Assembly (NCBI GenBank): GCA_913775265.1 | Contig: CAJYJH010000065.1 | Span: 1 to 64,000 of the forward strand | From: an uncultured Mucilaginibacter sp. | GTDB lineage: Bacteria; Bacteroidota; Bacteroidia; Sphingobacteriales; Sphingobacteriaceae | Length of the DNA: 64,000 nucleotides | Direction of reading: 5' to 3' | Shown here: positions 62,006 through 64,000 of the stretch, one piece after another | How the letters are laid out: each line of letters begins with the position of its first letter | Position numbering within the stretch: position 1 is the first letter of the stretch | Made by a program: the position numbers and the translations under genes | Notes under the pieces: generated by a model | What the model saw: the letters and a program-made list of their open reading frames with translations, nothing else | Told to the model about the DNA's origin: nothing | Databases searched by the model: none

Positions 62006-63232
62006 ATGAGCTCTGGGTTATATAGTGGGTTTTCTGATGTGGCCAAACAGGCCATGATGCAGCCGCAGGAATCAATGCTGGCTACCAAAAGCAAAAAAAA
62101 TACACTTTATATCGGTATTCCGCGCGAAACCTCCTTTCAGGAAAACCGCATTACGCTCACCCCTTTTTCGGTAGCTCTATTGGTGAATAACGGGCACGAA
62201 GTGCTGCTGGAAACCAATGCAGGTAAAGCAGCCAATTTTTTAGATAACCATTACAGTGAGCAGGGCGCTCAAATTGTTTATGACACCAAAAAGGTGTACG
62301 AAGCAGATATCATCATCAAAGTTGCGCCGCCAACCCTGGCCGAAATTGAATTGATGAAGCCCGGCCAGATACTGATCTCCACGCTGCAGCCCTCTACATT
62401 AAAAGCTGAATGCTTACATGCATTGATCAATAAACGTATTACTGCTCTTTCGTTCGAGCATTTGCGTGATGAGGGCGGTGTGCTAAGCGTGGTTAGAGCC
62501 ATGAGTGAAATCGTGGGCGCCACATCTATATCTATCGCTGCTGAATATTTAAGCAACGTGTTTGGCGGAAAAGGCTTAATGCTGGGTGGCATTACCGGCG
62601 TACCCCCTACCGAGATTGTAATTTTAGGCGCGGGTACCGTTGGCGAATATGCCGCACGTACGGCTATATCCTTGGGTGCCGAAGTTAAAGTGTTCGACCC
62701 CTCTATTTACAAACTACGCCGATTACAAAATAACATTGGCAGCCGGGTATTCACTTCGGTTATTCAACCCATTGTGCTCGAAAAAGCTATTACCACCTGC
62801 GATGTAGTGATTGGCGCATTGCGCTCCGATGATGGCCGTAGCCCCTGTATTATTACAGAAAATACCGTAAGCCGGATGAAACCTAATTCGGTAGTAATTG
62901 ATGTAAGTATCGATCAGGGTGGTTGTTTCGAAACCTCTGAAATTACTAATCATACTCACCCAACATTCCGTAAGTATGAGGTGATACATTACTGCGTGCC
63001 TAACATTGCATCACGGGTTGCACGTACTGCTACTTATGCTTTAACCAATATTTTTACCCCTATACTTTTGGATATTGGTGAAAATGGCGGCATTAATAAT
63101 GTTATATGGCAAAAAACAGGTATACGTAATGCGGTTTATATTTATCACGGACAACTGACTAACAAGCACTTGGGTGAGCGGTTTAACATTCCGTGTAAAG
63201 ACCTGGATTTGCTGATTGTATCTAACCGATAA
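62006..63232 (+). CDS. Alanine dehydrogenase / NAD(P) transhydrogenase-family protein
   Basis: A 408-residue protein with the N-terminal catalytic half YIGIPRETSFQENRITLTP (about 34-52), a KVAPPTLAEIELMKPGQ segment, and SFEHLRDEGG (about 150). The NAD-binding Rossmann domain contains VILGAGTVGEYAARTA. The C-terminal helix region has SDDGRSPCIITENTVSRMKPNSVVIDVSIDQGG. This matches the alanine dehydrogenase group of Bacteroidota. An extra 30-residue N-terminal segment (SSGLYSGFSDVAKQA) precedes the usual start and is common in the phylum. Complete; single gene. Confidence 0.92.
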   Translation: MSSGLYSGFSDVAKQAMMQPQESMLATKSKKNTLYIGIPRETSFQENRITLTPFSVALLVNNGHEVLLETNAGKAANFLDNHYSEQGAQIVYDTKKVYEADIIIKVAPPTLAEIELMKPGQILISTLQPSTLKAECLHALINKRITALSFEHLRDEGGVLSVVRAMSEIVGATSISIAAEYLSNVFGGKGLMLGGITGVPPTEIVILGAGTVGEYAARTAISLGAEVKVFDPSIYKLRRLQNNIGSRVFTSVIQPIVLEKAITTCDVVIGALRSDDGRSPCIITENTVSRMKPNSVVIDVSIDQGGCFETSEITNHTHPTFRKYEVIHYCVPNIASRVARTATYALTNIFTPILLDIGENGGINNVIWQKTGIRNAVYIYHGQLTNKHLGERFNIPCKDLDLLIVSNR

Positions 63233-63243
63233 GGCTATAACTC

Positions 63244-63801
63244 CTATGGTTTAAATGCCGACGGTATCTCGGTAGTATGATGTGGTATGCCGTAGTGGCT
63301 AATGGTAAGTTTGGCCGCGCCGTCTTTATATACCATTATTTTAAACAGCATATCGTAATCATTATCTGTAAGATCTTCAAACGGTACTGCTGCTCCGAAC
63401 GCTTTGACTTGGGGAATGATAGTGTTGGAATGTCCTACTATAAGAATCTCCTTGCCTTTATGATTTTGTAATACCTCGGTAGCAAAAACTTTAAAATCTT
63501 TTGGTGTGTAAGTAATTATTTTTAACTGACGTGCAGCAGCTACCGGACTACCGGTACTCATAGTACGCTTATAAGCAGTACTATAAACAGCATCAATCTT
63601 TTCATTTTTAAGCACTGCGGCTAAATCGTGAGCGCGTTTGTCGCCATCGGCAGTTAAATCGGGGTCAGTGCTACTCATTGCTCTCTCTGCCGTTTGCTTT
63701 TCTGCATGCCTTACTAGCCAAATTGTAGTTTTTTGTGCATAAGTATATAAAGTACTTATAAGCAGTACTATAAGTATTAAAAATGTGCCTTTTTTTAACA
63801 T
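63244..63801 (-). CDS. Secreted histidine phosphatase family protein
   Basis: A 185-residue phosphoglycerate-mutase fold protein. Start at 63801 gives a signal peptide (MLKKGTFLILIVLLISTLY, cleavage near YAQ). The catalytic motif is WLVRHAEKQ (RHG-type, about 30-38), followed by SSTDPDLTADGDKRA, AVYSTAYKRTMSTGSP and the second histidine in ILIVGHSNTI. Probably a periplasmic phosphatase of unknown substrate. Convergent with the alanine dehydrogenase gene, 12 bases apart. Confidence 0.9.
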   Translation of the reverse strand: MLKKGTFLILIVLLISTLYTYAQKTTIWLVRHAEKQTAERAMSSTDPDLTADGDKRAHDLAAVLKNEKIDAVYSTAYKRTMSTGSPVAAARQLKIITYTPKDFKVFATEVLQNHKGKEILIVGHSNTIIPQVKAFGAAVPFEDLTDNDYDMLFKIMVYKDGAAKLTISHYGIPHHTTEIPSAFKP

Positions 63802-63891
63802 AAGTTTAACAGGTTTTGTGCTAATGTAACTACTTCGTTTAAAACAAAATATGTTTAAATGCAATTATTAGAGAAAGTACTCCATTCAAAT

Positions 63892-64000
63892 ATGAAGTTT
63901 TTTAGCAAAGAATATTTTAAAAGCTTATGGAAGGTTTTAGTAGCAACCTTTTCTGGTTTTATTGATGATAACGGTTTAAAATTGAGTGCCTCTTTGGCCT
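63892..64000 (+). CDS. YihY/BrkB-family membrane protein (5' part only)
   Basis: The window ends inside this gene. The 36 visible codons begin MKFFSKEYFKSLWKVLVAT and continue through DDNGLKLSASLA, the characteristic start of the YihY/virulence factor BrkB family, in which the LSASLA segment opens the first transmembrane helix. It is divergent from the histidine phosphatase gene. Everything beyond the first helix is outside the window. Confidence 0.75.
   Translation, partial: MKFFSKEYFKSLWKVLVATFSGFIDDNGLKLSASLA

Noticed and set aside
1..64000. CRISPR arrays, rRNA genes, riboswitches, tmRNA or RNase P RNA
   Set aside because: No regularly spaced repeats and no recognisable conserved RNA cores were seen on either strand, apart from the two tRNAs and the IS110 leader.

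Overview
The window looks like chromosomal DNA of a member of the Bacteroidota, most likely family Sphingobacteriaceae (Mucilaginibacter/Pedobacter-like). This is inferred from several features. There is a PorX-type response regulator/PglZ protein of type IX secretion. LpxC and FabZ are fused, and DUF4175 and CBU_0592-type proteins are present. TAnnTTTG -7 promoter boxes lie just upstream of many starts, Shine-Dalgarno sequences are almost absent, and the left-hand element carries an IntDOT-like tyrosine recombinase. No species can be named from sequence alone.

Left region (1 to about 15.4 kb) is accessory DNA. It ends at a tRNA-Pro(GGG) gene whose 3' end faces an integrase. Reading from that tRNA leftward, there is an IntDOT-family integrase, a membrane protein translationally coupled to a 52-residue protein, a coiled-coil protein, a helix-turn-helix protein with a strong RBS, a probable oriT gap, MobC, a MobB/MobP-type relaxase and a membrane-anchored accessory protein. 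Further left come an AT-rich 1251-residue YobI/KAP-like membrane P-loop NTPase between two copies of a 29-bp repeat, a secreted S41 peptidase, an IS110-family insertion sequence with a candidate bridge-RNA region, and two tandem metallophosphoesterase genes. The left end of the island lies outside the window. The NTPase and the coupled membrane pair are the best candidates for an undescribed (possibly defence) function.

Core region A (16 to 33.5 kb) holds a secreted orphan protein behind a long AT-rich leader, a DUF4175 protein with an RsbW-like kinase and YbeY, glutathione peroxidase, an NAD(P)-binding oxidoreductase coupled to an ABC-F ATPase, mnmG preceded by two parS-like palindromes, an Ig-like lipoprotein, a gamma-carbonic anhydrase, cyclophilin, an alpha/beta hydrolase, thiL and nadA.

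The nadA-nadB divergent gap (about 33.5-33.9 kb) contains three perfect TTATNCACA DnaA boxes plus near matches beside a very AT-rich tract. Together with the parS pair 9 kb away this makes a candidate replication origin, although most neighbouring genes point toward it rather than away.

Core region B (33.9 to 64 kb) holds nadB, tRNA-Gly(CCC), xth, comB, gcvT, a glycosyltransferase, rnhB, a SpoIIE-type phosphatase, an oppC-like permease, an OmpA lipoprotein, a dienelactone hydrolase, a flippase-like membrane protein plus GT2, hisS with an unusual insertion, a low-molecular-weight tyrosine phosphatase, an S1/P1 nuclease, fumC, a MazG-like protein, a folate cyclo-ligase overlapping a HepT/MntA pair, efp, an ABC ATPase, the lpxA-lpxC/fabZ-lpxD lipid A cluster, an HD phosphohydrolase, porX, tsaE, alanine dehydrogenase, a secreted histidine phosphatase and the start of a YihY/BrkB protein.
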